Shown: positions 1 to 8,937, counted from the first letter of the stretch. The stretch: DNA of 64,000 bases from Jiella endophytica (GCF_004519335.1 NZ_SOZD01000001.1:496001-560000); one strand, 5' to 3'. Notes: generated by a model from the letters alone, not told the origin. Translations and numbers: made by a program.

Positions 1-1
1 C

Positions 2-502
2 GGCCAGATGCTGATCGAGAGTTCGCCCGCCGGGGGGTTCTCCGAGGCTGCCGGCTATTTCGAGAAGGCTGCCAGTTCCGGCGTCGCTGAAGCGCAATAT
101 GCAATGTCGCAGCTCTATGCGACCGGCCGCGGCGTCAAGGAGGATCTGACCAGGGCACGGGCGTTCCTGCATGCCTCGGCCCTCAACGGCTTCACCATTG
201 CGCAGATCGAATACGGCATCTGGCTGATCAACGGCAAAGGCGGGCCGGCAAAGCTCGAGGAGGGCTTCCTCTTCCTTCGTCACGCCGCCGAACTCGGCAA
301 CCCGATCGCCGTCAACCGCGTCGCCCATCTCTACAAGGACGGGATCGGCACGGCGCCGGACCCGGCCGAGGCGGCGAAATGGGCGGTGCTTGCCAAGCGG
401 ATGAAGAACAGCGACGCGGTGCTCGACGATTTCTTCCGAGGCCTCGACGCGGCGGCCCAGAAGACCGCGCTGGAGGCGGCCAACAAGTTTCGCTCGGGCT
501 GA
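2..502 (+). CDS. Sel1-repeat (TPR-like) protein, 5' end cut by the window edge
   Basis: The reading frame is open from the first bases, so the true start probably lies upstream; an internal ATG is at 8. The visible 164 residues contain Sel1-type helical repeats with the usual AxxxYAxGxGV spacing (around residues 30-45, 65-80 and 105-120), for example AQYAMSQLYATGRGVKED and AVNRVAHLYKDGIGTAPD. Sel1 repeats are protein-protein interaction scaffolds. No catalytic domain is visible in this part. The gene ends 194 bp before efp, in the same direction. Family assignment is firm; the specific partner or role is unknown. Confidence 0.8.
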   Translation, partial: GQMLIESSPAGGFSEAAGYFEKAASSGVAEAQYAMSQLYATGRGVKEDLTRARAFLHASALNGFTIAQIEYGIWLINGKGGPAKLEEGFLFLRHAAELGNPIAVNRVAHLYKDGIGTAPDPAEAAKWAVLAKRMKNSDAVLDDFFRGLDAAAQKTALEAANKFRSG

Positions 503-696
503 TCTTCGCGTCCTTGCCGCCACGGCTTGAACGGGACGTTGTTTTGTGGTCTTGAGCGCGCACCCGCCGCAGGGCGCGCCGGAAGCCGCGGGCCGGGCGC
601 CGCAAACGCGCCGCAGCGGCATGAAACCGAACAGTTTTATCGAGGCCGGCGGCTGCCGCGCGGCCGCAGAGGCTTTGAGAGAATCCGGGAAATCCA

Positions 697-1260
697 ATGA
701 AGATCAACGGCAACGAAATCCGCCCCGGCAACGTCATCGAGCACAATGGCGGGCTCTGGGTGGCGGTGAAGACCGCCCATGTGAAGCCCGGCAAGGGCGG
801 CGCCTTCGCCCAGGTCGAACTGAAGAATCTCATCGACAACACCAAGCTGAACGAGCGTTTCCGCGCCGCCGAGACCGTCGAGCGCGTGCGCCTCGAGCAG
901 AAGGACTACCAGTTCCTCTATGCCGAGGGCGAGATGCTGGTGTTCATGGACACCGAGACCTTCGAGCAGCTCGAACTGCAGCAGGATTTCGTCGGCGAAC
1001 GCTCGGCCTTCCTGCAGGACGGCATGCAGGTGACGGTCGAAAGCTACGAGGATCGGCCGATCGGCATCAAGCTCCCCGACCAAGTGGTGCTGCAGATCGT
1101 CGAGGCCGATCCGGTGGTGAAGGGCCAGACGGCCGCGTCGTCCTACAAGCCGGCGGTCATGGAGAACGGCGTGCGCGTCATGGTGCCGCCCTTCATCGAG
1201 GCCGGCGAGAAGATCCTCGTCGACACCAACGAGATCACCTATCTGCGTCGCGCCGACTGA
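697..1260 (+). CDS. efp: Elongation factor P
   Basis: This 187-residue protein has the usual EF-P length and the three beta-barrel domains: KOW-like N-terminus, OB domain in the middle ([17 protein letters not shown]) and C-terminal OB domain ending in [14 protein letters not shown] binds between the P and E sites of the ribosome and relieves stalling at polyproline. The loop [10 protein letters not shown] carries Lys33, equivalent to the lysine that is beta-lysylated by EpmA/EpmB in other bacteria; the modifying enzymes are not in this window. The neighbouring 721-residue protein at 15292 is strongly proline-rich, a plausible client. The ATG at 697 gives the canonical [11 protein letters not shown] start. 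Confidence 0.97.
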   Translation: MKINGNEIRPGNVIEHNGGLWVAVKTAHVKPGKGGAFAQVELKNLIDNTKLNERFRAAETVERVRLEQKDYQFLYAEGEMLVFMDTETFEQLELQQDFVGERSAFLQDGMQVTVESYEDRPIGIKLPDQVVLQIVEADPVVKGQTAASSYKPAVMENGVRVMVPPFIEAGEKILVDTNEITYLRRAD

Positions 1261-1334
1261 CGCTTTTCCTGCGATGCGCGTCGCCATGCCGGGCGGCGCG
1301 TCGCCAAGACGATAAACGATCCTGAAAGGTCGAA

Positions 1335-2174
1335 ATGGCCCGTTCCGCACTGCTCAACGTCATGACGCAGGCCGCCATGAAGGCCGGCCGCTCGCTGATC
1401 CGCGACTTCGGCGAGGTGCAGAACCTGCAGGTCTCGGTGAAGGGCCCGGCCGACTTCGTCTCCAATGCTGACCACCGCGCGGAGGAGATCGTCTTCAAGG
1501 AACTCTCCCGCGTCCGTCCCGACTGGGGATTCCTGATGGAGGAGCGCGGCGAGGTCGAGGGCAAGGATCCGCAGCATCGCTGGATCGTCGATCCGCTCGA
1601 CGGCACCACCAATTTTCTCCACGGAATCCCGAACTTCGCCGTCTCGATCGCGCTCGAGCGTGATGGTCAGATCGTCGCCGGTGTGATCTTCAACCCGGCG
1701 CAGGACGAGCTCTTCGTCGCGGAAAAGGGCGGCGGCGCCTATGTCAACGACCGCCGCATCCGGGTCTCGGCGAGGACGCGCCTACCCGAATGCCTGTTCG
1801 GCACCGGGACGCCCTTCCTCGGCCATGGCGACCATGCCGGCTATCTCTACGAGCTGCGTCAGGTCATCGCCGAATCGGCCGGCATCAGGCGGATGGGCGC
1901 GGCCTCGCTCGATCTCGCCTATGTCGCCGCGGGTCGGCTCGACGGCTTCTGGGAAAAGAGCCTGCGGCCCTGGGATCTTGCGGCGGGCGTCATCCTGGTG
2001 CGCGAGGCCGGCGGCTTCGTCACCGACATGACCGGCGGCAAGTTCGACCACATGATCGGCGACATCGCCTGCGGCAACGAGCAGATCCACAAGGCGCTCA
2101 CCGGCCTTCTGTCCGAGGCCGGCCGCAAGCGCGCGGCGGCGCGGGCCGCCGATGGCCCCGTTCCCGGCTCCTGA
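1335..2174 (+). CDS. suhB: Inositol monophosphatase family protein (SuhB-like)
   Basis: The 279-residue product belongs to the Mg2+-dependent inositol-1-phosphatase/SuhB family. The metal-binding signatures are intact: E69/E70 in MEERG, D86-P-L-D89-G-T in WIVDPLDGTTNF, and W213-D214 in PWDLAAG. The family hydrolyses myo-inositol 1-phosphate and related phosphate monoesters; SuhB members also bind the transcription machinery. It lies 74 bp after efp on the same strand, an arrangement common in Rhizobiales. The C-terminal Ala/Arg-rich tail (from about residue 262) is non-conserved. True substrate cannot be read from the sequence. Confidence 0.92.
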   Translation: MARSALLNVMTQAAMKAGRSLIRDFGEVQNLQVSVKGPADFVSNADHRAEEIVFKELSRVRPDWGFLMEERGEVEGKDPQHRWIVDPLDGTTNFLHGIPNFAVSIALERDGQIVAGVIFNPAQDELFVAEKGGGAYVNDRRIRVSARTRLPECLFGTGTPFLGHGDHAGYLYELRQVIAESAGIRRMGAASLDLAYVAAGRLDGFWEKSLRPWDLAAGVILVREAGGFVTDMTGGKFDHMIGDIACGNEQIHKALTGLLSEAGRKRAAARAADGPVPGS

Positions 2175-2386
2175 GCGGATCCGTCAGCGAGCGGGCCGAC
2201 GCGGTTAGGTCATTTCAGATGCTGACATTTCCATTCCGGACGATCTTTACTATGGTTTTCCTCGCTGGATACGGGCCCGCCTGTCAGAATCGCTCGGTCG
2301 CGGCCGGGCCTCGGACAGACGACGTCCGGAGCCGGCACGCCGACGGAGTTTGCCTGACCGGCCAGAGAGTTGAGTGAAAGCTTAAG

Positions 2387-3475
2387 ATGCAGGTCTTCGA
2401 CGCGCCGACTGAAAAGACGGGAAGACCGGTCGATTTCGATCCGAACCGGCTGTCGAGCCCGCTCGTCTTCCTCTGGTCGATGCTGGTGTTCCTGGCTCTC
2501 GCGGGTTTCGTCGCGGCCATTCTCGGCCGCCAGATCTCCAGCGCCTTCTCGACCAATCCCGGCCTCAACGGCCTGATCGTCGGCGTTCTCGCGGTCGGCA
2601 TCCTGCTCGCTCTGGTGCAGGTCTGGCGGCTGTCGCGGGAAGTGCGCTGGGTCAACGCCTATCGCGACGGCTCGGCGGAGTTCGACAAGCTACGCGATCC
2701 GGTGCTCCTTGCCCCTATGCGGGCGCTGATCGGCCGGCGCCGGTCGATCTCGCTGTCGACCATGTCGATGCGCTCGATCCTCGATTCGATCGCCACGCGC
2801 CTCGACGAGACCCGCGACATCGCCCGCTATCTCATCGGCCTCCTGGTGTTTCTCGGCCTTCTCGGCACGTTCTGGGGGCTCCTGCGCACCATCGGTTCGA
2901 TCGGCACGACCATCCAGGGCCTCGATCCGACGGCCGGCGACACCAACTCGATCCTGAATTCGCTGAAGGCCGGCCTCTCGGCGCCGCTCGCCGGCATGGG
3001 CACGGCGTTCTCCTCCTCGCTCTTCGGCCTGTCCGGCTCGCTGATCCTCGGCTTTCTCGACCTGCAGATCGGCCGGGCGCAGAACCGCTTCTATACCGAG
3101 CTGGAAAACTGGCTCTCCTCGGTCACCGACGTCGGCTCGGACATGGTGCTGCCGGGCGCTGCGACCGCGGTCGGCAACGGCCGCGACGGCACCGACGAAC
3201 TGCGGCTCCTCTCCGACCGGCTGAACAAGATGATCAGCGACCAGAATGCCAGCCCGCGCACCAGCGCCGCCATGGCCAATCTCGCCGAGAGCATCCAGGG
3301 GCTCGTCCAGCACATGCGCTCCGAGCAGCAGCTCTTGCGCGATTTCGTCGAGAGCCAGGCCGACGAGCAGCGCGAGATGCGCCTCGTTCTCGACAAGCTC
3401 GCGGGCCAGATCGGCAGCGACCAGCCTCCGGCGCCGAACGGTGGCGGCGAGCCGAAGGCCGAAGGGGAGAGCTGA
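2387..3475 (+). CDS. MotA/TolQ/ExbB-type proton channel protein
   Basis: This 362-residue inner-membrane protein has hydrophobic segments near residues 25-47, 57-78, 143-165 and 193-225, the last two matching the MotA/TolQ/ExbB channel helices (LLGTFWGLLRTIGSI; APLAGMGTAFSSSLFGLSGS). The C-terminal 100 residues are soluble and probably helical. The next gene, 6 bp downstream, is an OmpA-domain protein with one membrane helix, so the two should form a stator-like, proton-driven complex that reaches the peptidoglycan. No flagellar or Tol genes are adjacent. The ATG at 2387 follows a weak Shine-Dalgarno; the 212-bp gap upstream may hold the promoter. Confidence 0.85.
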   Translation: MQVFDAPTEKTGRPVDFDPNRLSSPLVFLWSMLVFLALAGFVAAILGRQISSAFSTNPGLNGLIVGVLAVGILLALVQVWRLSREVRWVNAYRDGSAEFDKLRDPVLLAPMRALIGRRRSISLSTMSMRSILDSIATRLDETRDIARYLIGLLVFLGLLGTFWGLLRTIGSIGTTIQGLDPTAGDTNSILNSLKAGLSAPLAGMGTAFSSSLFGLSGSLILGFLDLQIGRAQNRFYTELENWLSSVTDVGSDMVLPGAATAVGNGRDGTDELRLLSDRLNKMISDQNASPRTSAAMANLAESIQGLVQHMRSEQQLLRDFVESQADEQREMRLVLDKLAGQIGSDQPPAPNGGGEPKAEGES

Positions 3476-3481
3476 GGCGCC

Positions 3482-4513
3482 ATGGCCCTGTCCCGCAATC
3501 GTCGCAGTGAGAGGACCATCGACTACTGGCCGGGCTTCGTCGACGCGCTGTCGACGCTGCTTCTCGCCATCATGTTTCTGCTGTCGGTCTTCGTGCTGGC
3601 GCAGTTCCTCCTCAGCCGCGAGATCACCGGCAAGGATGCCGTCCTCGACCGGCTGAACAGCCAGATCAACGAGCTGACCCAGCTCCTGGCGCTCGAGCGG
3701 TCCTCCAGCCAGGACTATCAGGACCAGATCGCGACCCTGCGGGCCTCGCTCGCCAGCGCCGAGGAAGCGCGGAGCCGGCTGCAGCAGGCGCTGGATTCCG
3801 GCACCGGATCGGCCGCCGCGGCGGATGCCCAGGTGAGCGAGCTCGAAGGCGCGCTCGACGACCAGAAGGCGATCTCCCAGCGCGCCCGCTCGCAGATCGA
3901 GCTCCTCAACCAGCAGCTTTCGGCGCTGCGCCAGCAGATCGCCGCCCTCGAGGACGCGCTGGAAGCCTCCGAAAGCCGCGACAAGCAGAGCCAGACCAAG
4001 ATCGCCGATCTCGGCAGGCGACTGAACGTCGCTCTGGCCCAGCGCGTGCAGGAACTGTCGCGCTACCGCTCGGACTTCTTCGGGCGGTTGCGCGAGATCC
4101 TCGCCGACCGTCAGAACATCCGCATCGTCGGCGACCGCTTCGTCTTCCAGTCGGAAGTGCTGTTTCCCTCGGGCTCCGACGTCCTGCAGCCGGCGGGCAC
4201 GGACGAGATGGCCAAGCTCGCCGACGCCATCAAGGAGCTGGTGAAGGAGATCCCCTCCGACATCAACTGGATCATCCGCGTCGACGGCCACACCGACAAT
4301 GTCCCGATCTCCTCGGCCAGCAAGTTCCAGGACAATTGGGGCCTTTCCACCGCCCGGGCCGACGCCGTCGTGCGCTTCCTGATCGAGCAGGGCGTTCCGG
4401 CCAACCGGCTGGCGGCGACAGGCTTCGGCGAATTCCAGCCGCTGGAGGAGGGCGACAGCCCCGAGGCGCGGGCCCGCAACCGCCGGATCGAGTTCAAGCT
4501 GACCGAGCGGTGA
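3482..4513 (+). CDS. MotB-like OmpA-domain peptidoglycan-binding protein
   Basis: The 343-residue protein has one N-terminal membrane helix at about residues 20-45, containing Asp21 as MotB proteins do (YWPGFVDALSTLLLAIMF). A long coiled coil follows (about 55-190, Gln/Glu/Arg-rich heptads), then a C-terminal OmpA domain with the peptidoglycan motif G269-H-T-D-N273 and the RARNRRIEF signature. It starts 6 bp after the MotA/TolQ-like gene and is surely co-translated. Together they look like a non-flagellar ion-driven motor spanning the periplasm. Function is inferred only from architecture; it could also be called peptidoglycan-associated or TolR-like. Confidence 0.87.
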   Translation: MALSRNRRSERTIDYWPGFVDALSTLLLAIMFLLSVFVLAQFLLSREITGKDAVLDRLNSQINELTQLLALERSSSQDYQDQIATLRASLASAEEARSRLQQALDSGTGSAAAADAQVSELEGALDDQKAISQRARSQIELLNQQLSALRQQIAALEDALEASESRDKQSQTKIADLGRRLNVALAQRVQELSRYRSDFFGRLREILADRQNIRIVGDRFVFQSEVLFPSGSDVLQPAGTDEMAKLADAIKELVKEIPSDINWIIRVDGHTDNVPISSASKFQDNWGLSTARADAVVRFLIEQGVPANRLAATGFGEFQPLEEGDSPEARARNRRIEFKLTER

Positions 4514-4597
4514 GGGCGGCATCGCGGTATGCGATCTTCGGCAATGGGCCGAAGGGCACCGGCTGACGTCGGCGTTCCGCCCCACCATATTGCCGTC

Positions 4598-4959
4598 ATG
4601 AGCGAACTGATCGTCTGGCACGACGGATCCTGCCCCCTCTGCCGCCGCGAGATCGCGCTGATGCGGCGGCTCGACCGGCGCGGCGCCATCCGCTTCGTTG
4701 ATGCGGCGAGCGCCGACGATGCCTCCTGTCCGGTCGATCGGGCCGATCTCTTGGCGCGATTCCACGCCCGCGAGGACGGCGTCCTCCTGTCAGGTGCAGC
4801 GGCCTTCGCGGCGATGTGGCGTCAGATCCCGGCGCTGCGACCGCTCGGGCTCGCCGCCCGTTCGCCCGTCGTGCTCGCGCTTATGGAGCGGGCCTATCGG
4901 TCGTTCTGCGGGTGCGGCCACGGCTGCAGCGCCTTGCGTCGAAGGGAGAGCCGGCATGA
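4598..4959 (+). pseudogene. DCC-family (DUF393) thiol-disulfide oxidoreductase-like gene, frameshifted near its 3' end
   Basis: The frame from ATG 4598 encodes a DUF393 protein: MSELIVWHDGSCPLCRREIA contains the DGSCPLC (DxxCxxC) hallmark, followed by HAREDGVLLSGAAAFAAMW. After residue 103 (SF, codon ending 4906) the frame turns to Cys/Gly nonsense and stays open for another 600 bp over the next gene. Adding one C after 4906 restores LRVRPRLQRLASKGEPA and a TGA at 4957-4959, which overlaps the next ATG as ATGA. I conclude that one base is missing, by mutation or sequencing error. If it is real, the protein gets a long wrong tail. Function of the family is uncertain. Confidence 0.75.
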
Positions 4960-5450
4960 GGCCGAAACCCGAGCCCAAAGATCCCGGCCAGGAGAGCGTC
5001 TGGGACTATCCGCGGCCCGCCGTCGCCGAGCCCACTTCGGCCCATGTCGTGATCGAGCACGCCGGCCGCATCGTCGCCGATACGAAGGCGAGCATCCGTA
5101 CGCTCGAGACCAGCCATCCGCCGAGCTACTACATCCCGCGGGCCGACATCGCCGCGGACATGCTGCGGCCGGCGGGCGGAGGCTCGATCTGCGAATGGAA
5201 GGGGGCGGCGCGCTATTTCGACGTGGTCATCGGCGATGTCGTCCTGCCGCGCGTCGGTTGGAGCTATCCCGATCCGACGCCGGGCTTCGCGGCCCTGCGC
5301 GATCACGTCGCCTTCTACGGCTGGCCCTTCGATCGATGCAGCGTCGACGGCGAGACCGTCGTGCCCCAGCCCGGCCGCTTCTACGGCGGATGGATCACCT
5401 CCGATCTCGCCGGGCCGTTCAAGGGTGTGCCGGGGAGCATGGGTTGGTGA
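4956..5450 (+). CDS. DUF427 family protein
   Basis: The 164-residue product matches the DUF427 fold: HVVIEHAGRIVADTKASIR, LETSHPPSYYIPRADI and CEWKGAARYFDV, with the conserved E-x-KG-x-A-x-Y/F-x-D string. These small beta-rich proteins have no established biochemical role. The start at 4956 is chosen because it lies in an ATGA overlap with the repaired stop of the DCC-family gene, indicating translational coupling. The C-terminus (FYGGWITSDLAGPFKGVPG) is typical of the family. No membrane or signal segment is seen. Confidence 0.88.
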   Translation: MRPKPEPKDPGQESVWDYPRPAVAEPTSAHVVIEHAGRIVADTKASIRTLETSHPPSYYIPRADIAADMLRPAGGGSICEWKGAARYFDVVIGDVVLPRVGWSYPDPTPGFAALRDHVAFYGWPFDRCSVDGETVVPQPGRFYGGWITSDLAGPFKGVPGSMGW

Positions 5451-5694
5451 GGCGGGCCTTGCGAGAGGAGGGTTCGAGAACCTTGCCCTCGCGAGGGACC
5501 CCGCACTCCACGTCACAAACCACCCGGTCGGCGCCGCCGGCCTGAGGGAGCGGTCCGTGGCGCGTCCTCGCCGTCTCAATCTTTCGTTTGAATCCCGAGA
5601 GCGATTGACGAGGCCGTTTCGGAGTGCCAGCCTTCCTTCCGCAGGGGCAGAAGCTCCGGGCGAGACCGCGATCGGAACGCGGCAGGGAGGAACC

Positions 5695-6954
5695 ATGAAA
5701 CGTCATCTGTTGAGCACGGTCGCCGTGCTCGGCCTCTTCGTCGCGTCGACGGCCCACGGCCAGGACACCGGCGACAACATGAAGAAGCTGCAGGCCTTTC
5801 AGTCGACGGGCACGTCGATGGACTTCAAGACCATCGAGCAGACCGGCGACAATGCCGACCAGCTGCGCAAGAACCTCGAGCAGATCAAGCTGCCCGAGGG
5901 CTTCAAGATCGATCTCTTCGCGGTCGTGCCCGATGCCCGCCACATGGCTGTCGGCCCGCAGGGGGTCGCGGTCTTCGTCGGAACCCGCAAGCAGAACGTC
6001 TGGGTCGTCACCGATCGCAACAAGGACCGGATGGCCGACGAGGTGAAGCAGCTCGCCCCGTCGATCGATTTCACCATCCCGAACGGCGTCTGCTTCTCCA
6101 AGGACGGCTTTCTCTTCGTCGTCGAACAGAACCGCGTGCTGACCCTGCCGGCGGCGGAATTCTTCTATGAGAGCCCCGACGTCGCGGTCGGCGAGGTCGT
6201 GCCCAAGGGCAAGCTGATCCCGGCGTCGGAGGAGTCCTTCAACCACACCGCCCGGGTCTGCAGGATCGGCCCCGACGACAAGCTCTATATCGCCCTCGGC
6301 CAGCCCTTCAACGTGCCGCCGGAAGGCAAGCTCGACCTGTTCAGGAAGGAAGGCATCGGCGGCATCATCCGGATGGACCGCGACGGCAAGAATCGCGAGG
6401 TCTATGCGACGGGCATCCGCAATTCGGTCGGCATGCAGTTCAACCCCGCCAATGGCGAACTCTGGTTCACCGACAACCAGGTCGACGGCATGGGCGACGA
6501 CATCCCGCCGGGCGAGCTTAACCGCGCGACCAAGGCGGGGGAGAATTTCGGCTTCCCCTGGTTCGGCGGCGGCCATACCCGGACGGAGGAATACAAGGAC
6601 GCCGAGCCGCCGGCCGACGTCGTCTTCCCGGAGGTCGAGTTCACCGCCCATGCCGCCGATCTCGGCATGGACTTCTACACCGGCTCGATGTTCCCGCAGA
6701 AATATCGCGGCGGCGTCTTCTCGGCCCAGCACGGCTCGTGGAACCGCACCCAGCCGGTCGGCGCCCGGGTCATGTTCACGCCGGTCAACGAGGACGGCAC
6801 CGCCGGCGAGGCGGAGGTCTTCGCCGAGGGCTGGCTGACGGCAAGCGGCGAATATATCGGTCGTCCGGTCGACGTCGAGACGATGAAGGACGGCTCGCTG
6901 CTCGTCTCCGACGATCTTGCCGGCGCGGTCTATCGCATCTCCTACGAGAAGTAG
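5695..6954 (+). CDS. Glucose/sorbosone dehydrogenase-like beta-propeller, exported
   Basis: The 419-residue protein starts at ATG 5695 with a good GGGAGG site and a clear signal peptide (VAVLGLFVASTAHGQ, cleavage near residue 22). The mature part is a six-bladed propeller of the soluble glucose/sorbosone dehydrogenase family, with GIRNSVGMQFNPANGELWFTDN, ENFGFPWFGGGH and QHGSWNRTQPVGARV. Family members use PQQ in the periplasm, but I cannot confirm the PQQ ligands by eye. A cytochrome c gene lies 235 bp downstream and could be its electron acceptor. The frame is open further upstream to 5236, but that part overlaps DUF427 and lacks a signal peptide. Confidence 0.85.
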   Translation: MKRHLLSTVAVLGLFVASTAHGQDTGDNMKKLQAFQSTGTSMDFKTIEQTGDNADQLRKNLEQIKLPEGFKIDLFAVVPDARHMAVGPQGVAVFVGTRKQNVWVVTDRNKDRMADEVKQLAPSIDFTIPNGVCFSKDGFLFVVEQNRVLTLPAAEFFYESPDVAVGEVVPKGKLIPASEESFNHTARVCRIGPDDKLYIALGQPFNVPPEGKLDLFRKEGIGGIIRMDRDGKNREVYATGIRNSVGMQFNPANGELWFTDNQVDGMGDDIPPGELNRATKAGENFGFPWFGGGHTRTEEYKDAEPPADVVFPEVEFTAHAADLGMDFYTGSMFPQKYRGGVFSAQHGSWNRTQPVGARVMFTPVNEDGTAGEAEVFAEGWLTASGEYIGRPVDVETMKDGSLLVSDDLAGAVYRISYEK

Positions 6955-6967
6955 GCAGAGGCATCCC

Positions 6968-7049
6968 GGCGATCGGCGCCGCCAGGGCCGATCGCCTGAC
7001 CATTGCGTCACGCCCCGCCTGCGGAACCCCCGCTGGCGGGGCGTGACGC
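6968..7049. repeat. Two tandem perfect stem-loops between the propeller and cytochrome c genes
   Basis: The first has 9-bp arms (6968-6976 and 6988-6996). The second has 15-bp perfect arms (7005-7019, GCGTCACGCCCCGCC; 7035-7049) with a 15-base loop. No T-run follows either, so they are not classical terminators. They could stabilise the 3' end of the upstream mRNA or be a repeat-element copy. Confidence 0.6.
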
Positions 7050-7189
7050 GAGCATGGAGCGCCGCGCGTCCGGACGAGAGCACCGAGGACGCTCTACCAC
7101 TTTGAATCGACGCATCGCGCTTTTCGACCATTCATTCCGTTTGTCGGGCCGATGCCGTAACCCCCGCAACCATCGCCGAAGGACCAGGC

Positions 7190-7528
7190 ATGATCGTCAC
7201 CGTCACGCGGAGCATCGTCGCTCTCGCCATTCTTGTCGCGGCAACAGCCCCTTCGACGGCCGCCGATCTGGCCGTCGCCAAAAAGAAGGCCGGCGAATGC
7301 ACGCCGTGCCACGGGCTGAACGGCATCGCGGTCCAGCCGGACGCGCCGAACCTCGCCGGCGACAGCGCCTATTATCTCACCGCGCAGCTGAAGGCGTTCC
7401 GCGCCGGCGAGCGCCAGCACGAGCAGATGTCGATCATCGCCAAGGGCCTTTCCGACGAAGACATCGACGACCTCGCCGCCTGGTATTCGGCGATCGAGCT
7501 GAAAGCGACCTTGCCCAAAATGGACTGA
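7190..7528 (+). CDS. Class I c-type cytochrome, periplasmic
   Basis: The 112-residue precursor has a signal peptide (about 1-25, VAATAPSTA) and one haem c site, C37-T-P-C40-H41, with Met80 in RQHEQMSIIAKGLSDEDI as the probable sixth ligand. PNLAGDSAYYLTAQLKAFRAG is the region typical of cytochrome c553/c4-type small cytochromes. It should shuttle electrons in the periplasm. It follows the sorbosone dehydrogenase-like gene, the obvious candidate donor, though a 235-bp gap with strong hairpins separates them and they may not share a transcript. Confidence 0.93.
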   Translation: MIVTVTRSIVALAILVAATAPSTAADLAVAKKKAGECTPCHGLNGIAVQPDAPNLAGDSAYYLTAQLKAFRAGERQHEQMSIIAKGLSDEDIDDLAAWYSAIELKATLPKMD

Positions 7529-7601
7529 AGCGCGAGGATCGGCGACTGACTGCGCCGCGCCCGTCCTCGAAGGCGCCGCCCTCGACGGTACCGCATGGCC
7601 C

Positions 7602-8282
7602 ATGTCCCGTTCCGCACGCCTTCTCCAGCTGATCGAGATCTTGCGCGCCCACCGTCGGCCGGTGGCGGGCACGGTGCTCGCGGCCGAACTCGGCATCAGT
7701 CTGCGCAGCCTCTACCGCGACGTCGCGACGCTGCAGGGCGATGGCGTGCCGATCGCGGGCGAGGCCGGCGTCGGTTACGTGCTCGGGCCCGGGCTGACCC
7801 TGCCGCCCCTCAACTTCGACGTCGACGAGCTCGACGCCGTCGTGCTCGGCCTGCGGCTCGTCGAGAAGCGCCTGCCGAACGGACTCGGGGACGACGCCGG
7901 ACGAGCGCTCGCCAAGATCGAGGCCGTGCTGCCGAAAGGACGCTCGGCGGCGGACGTCCATCTCCTCGTCGGCGCGCCGGCCACCGGATCGGCCGCCGTA
8001 CTCGACACGATCCGCAAGGCGATCCGCACGGAAGATGCGCTGGTGATCGCCTATCGCGACAGGAACGGCGATGCGAGCGAGCGGATCGTCTGGCCGATCG
8101 TCGTCGGCTTCTTCGATGCGGCGGAGATGGTCGCGACCTGGTGCGAGATGCGGGGTGACTTTCGCCATTTCCGTCTCGATCGGATCGAGCGGATCGGCCT
8201 GGCCGGCCGGCCGATGGAACGGCGTCACCGCATGTTGCTCGCCGAATGGCGGCTCTACAGGGAAGCCCGCGACACCGGTTGA
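7602..8282 (+). CDS. YafY-type transcriptional regulator (HTH plus WYL domain)
   Basis: The 226-residue protein begins with a winged HTH (residues 1-58; LAAELGISLRSLYRDVATLQ is the recognition region) and ends with a WYL-like sensor domain (about 140-226, IVWPIVVGFFD, WCEMRGDFRHFRLDRI). This is the YafY/YobV group, normally a repressor or activator of a neighbouring small enzyme gene. Here the next gene, 87 bp downstream in the same direction, is a VOC protein, a recurrent pairing. Ligand and operator are unknown. Confidence 0.9.
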   Translation: MSRSARLLQLIEILRAHRRPVAGTVLAAELGISLRSLYRDVATLQGDGVPIAGEAGVGYVLGPGLTLPPLNFDVDELDAVVLGLRLVEKRLPNGLGDDAGRALAKIEAVLPKGRSAADVHLLVGAPATGSAAVLDTIRKAIRTEDALVIAYRDRNGDASERIVWPIVVGFFDAAEMVATWCEMRGDFRHFRLDRIERIGLAGRPMERRHRMLLAEWRLYREARDTG

Positions 8283-8369
8283 AGCGATGAGCCGGAAACA
8301 CTGCTGACGCAAACTGACAGTCGCAGGGAATAGGTCTGTCGCCGTTTCGAACCTCGAAGGAAACGGACG

Positions 8370-8759
8370 ATGAGTGAACCCCTGAAGGGCGCGCCCTACA
8401 CGCTGCTTTACACCGACGACGTCACCCGCAATGCCGCAAAGCTCGAGCGCTTCTTCGGCTTTGCCCCGGTTGAATATACTCCCGGCTTCGCCCTGTTCTT
8501 TTTCGGCGAGGGCAAGCTTGGCCTCTGGAAGATCGATGCCGTCGAGCCGCGGGCGAAGACGCGGCCTGGCGCATGCGAATTCGCGCTGTCTCTGGAGGGC
8601 GGTCCGGCCGCGGTCGATGCGGCGGCGGCCCGCGCCTTCGACGCCCAGCTGACGATCCTGCAGGAGCCGACACAGATGGATTTCGGCTACACCTTCGTCG
8701 CGGCCCTCGGCGACGGCAACCGCATCCGGGCCTTCGCCCGATCGGCGAGCCCGGCTTGA
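8370..8759 (+). CDS. VOC (glyoxalase/bleomycin-resistance) superfamily protein
   Basis: This 129-residue protein has the paired beta-alpha-beta-beta-beta modules of the VOC fold: TLLYTDDVTRNAAKLERFFGF in the first half, LQEPTQMDFGYTFVAALGDG in the second. A GAAGG ribosome site sits 10 bases before ATG 8370. VOC proteins bind small electrophiles or antibiotics or act as dioxygenases or lyases. The metal ligands typical of true glyoxalase I are not evident, so a binding or PhnB-like role is as likely. It probably is the target of the upstream YafY regulator. Confidence 0.8.
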   Translation: MSEPLKGAPYTLLYTDDVTRNAAKLERFFGFAPVEYTPGFALFFFGEGKLGLWKIDAVEPRAKTRPGACEFALSLEGGPAAVDAAAARAFDAQLTILQEPTQMDFGYTFVAALGDGNRIRAFARSASPA

Positions 8760-8937
8760 TTCACCGATCCGGGGAACGGCGCCGGCGCGCCGCTTCCTCC
8801 TTCGCAAACGTGATCGGTCGTGATCGCCGCAACCAGCCGGTTGGCGGCGATCCGGCTTGCATGCTCGCTGTGAACGCTAGTTTCCGCTTCGGAATGCCAT
8901 CCAGGGGATGGCGACGACGTTTCAGGGAGATCCGTTC

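Noticed and set aside
4598-5545. Programmed frameshift or fused DCC-DUF427 protein
   Set aside because: No slippery sequence or stimulatory hairpin is apparent at 4900-4910, and the repaired frame ends in a normal ATGA overlap, so a simple one-base loss is more likely.
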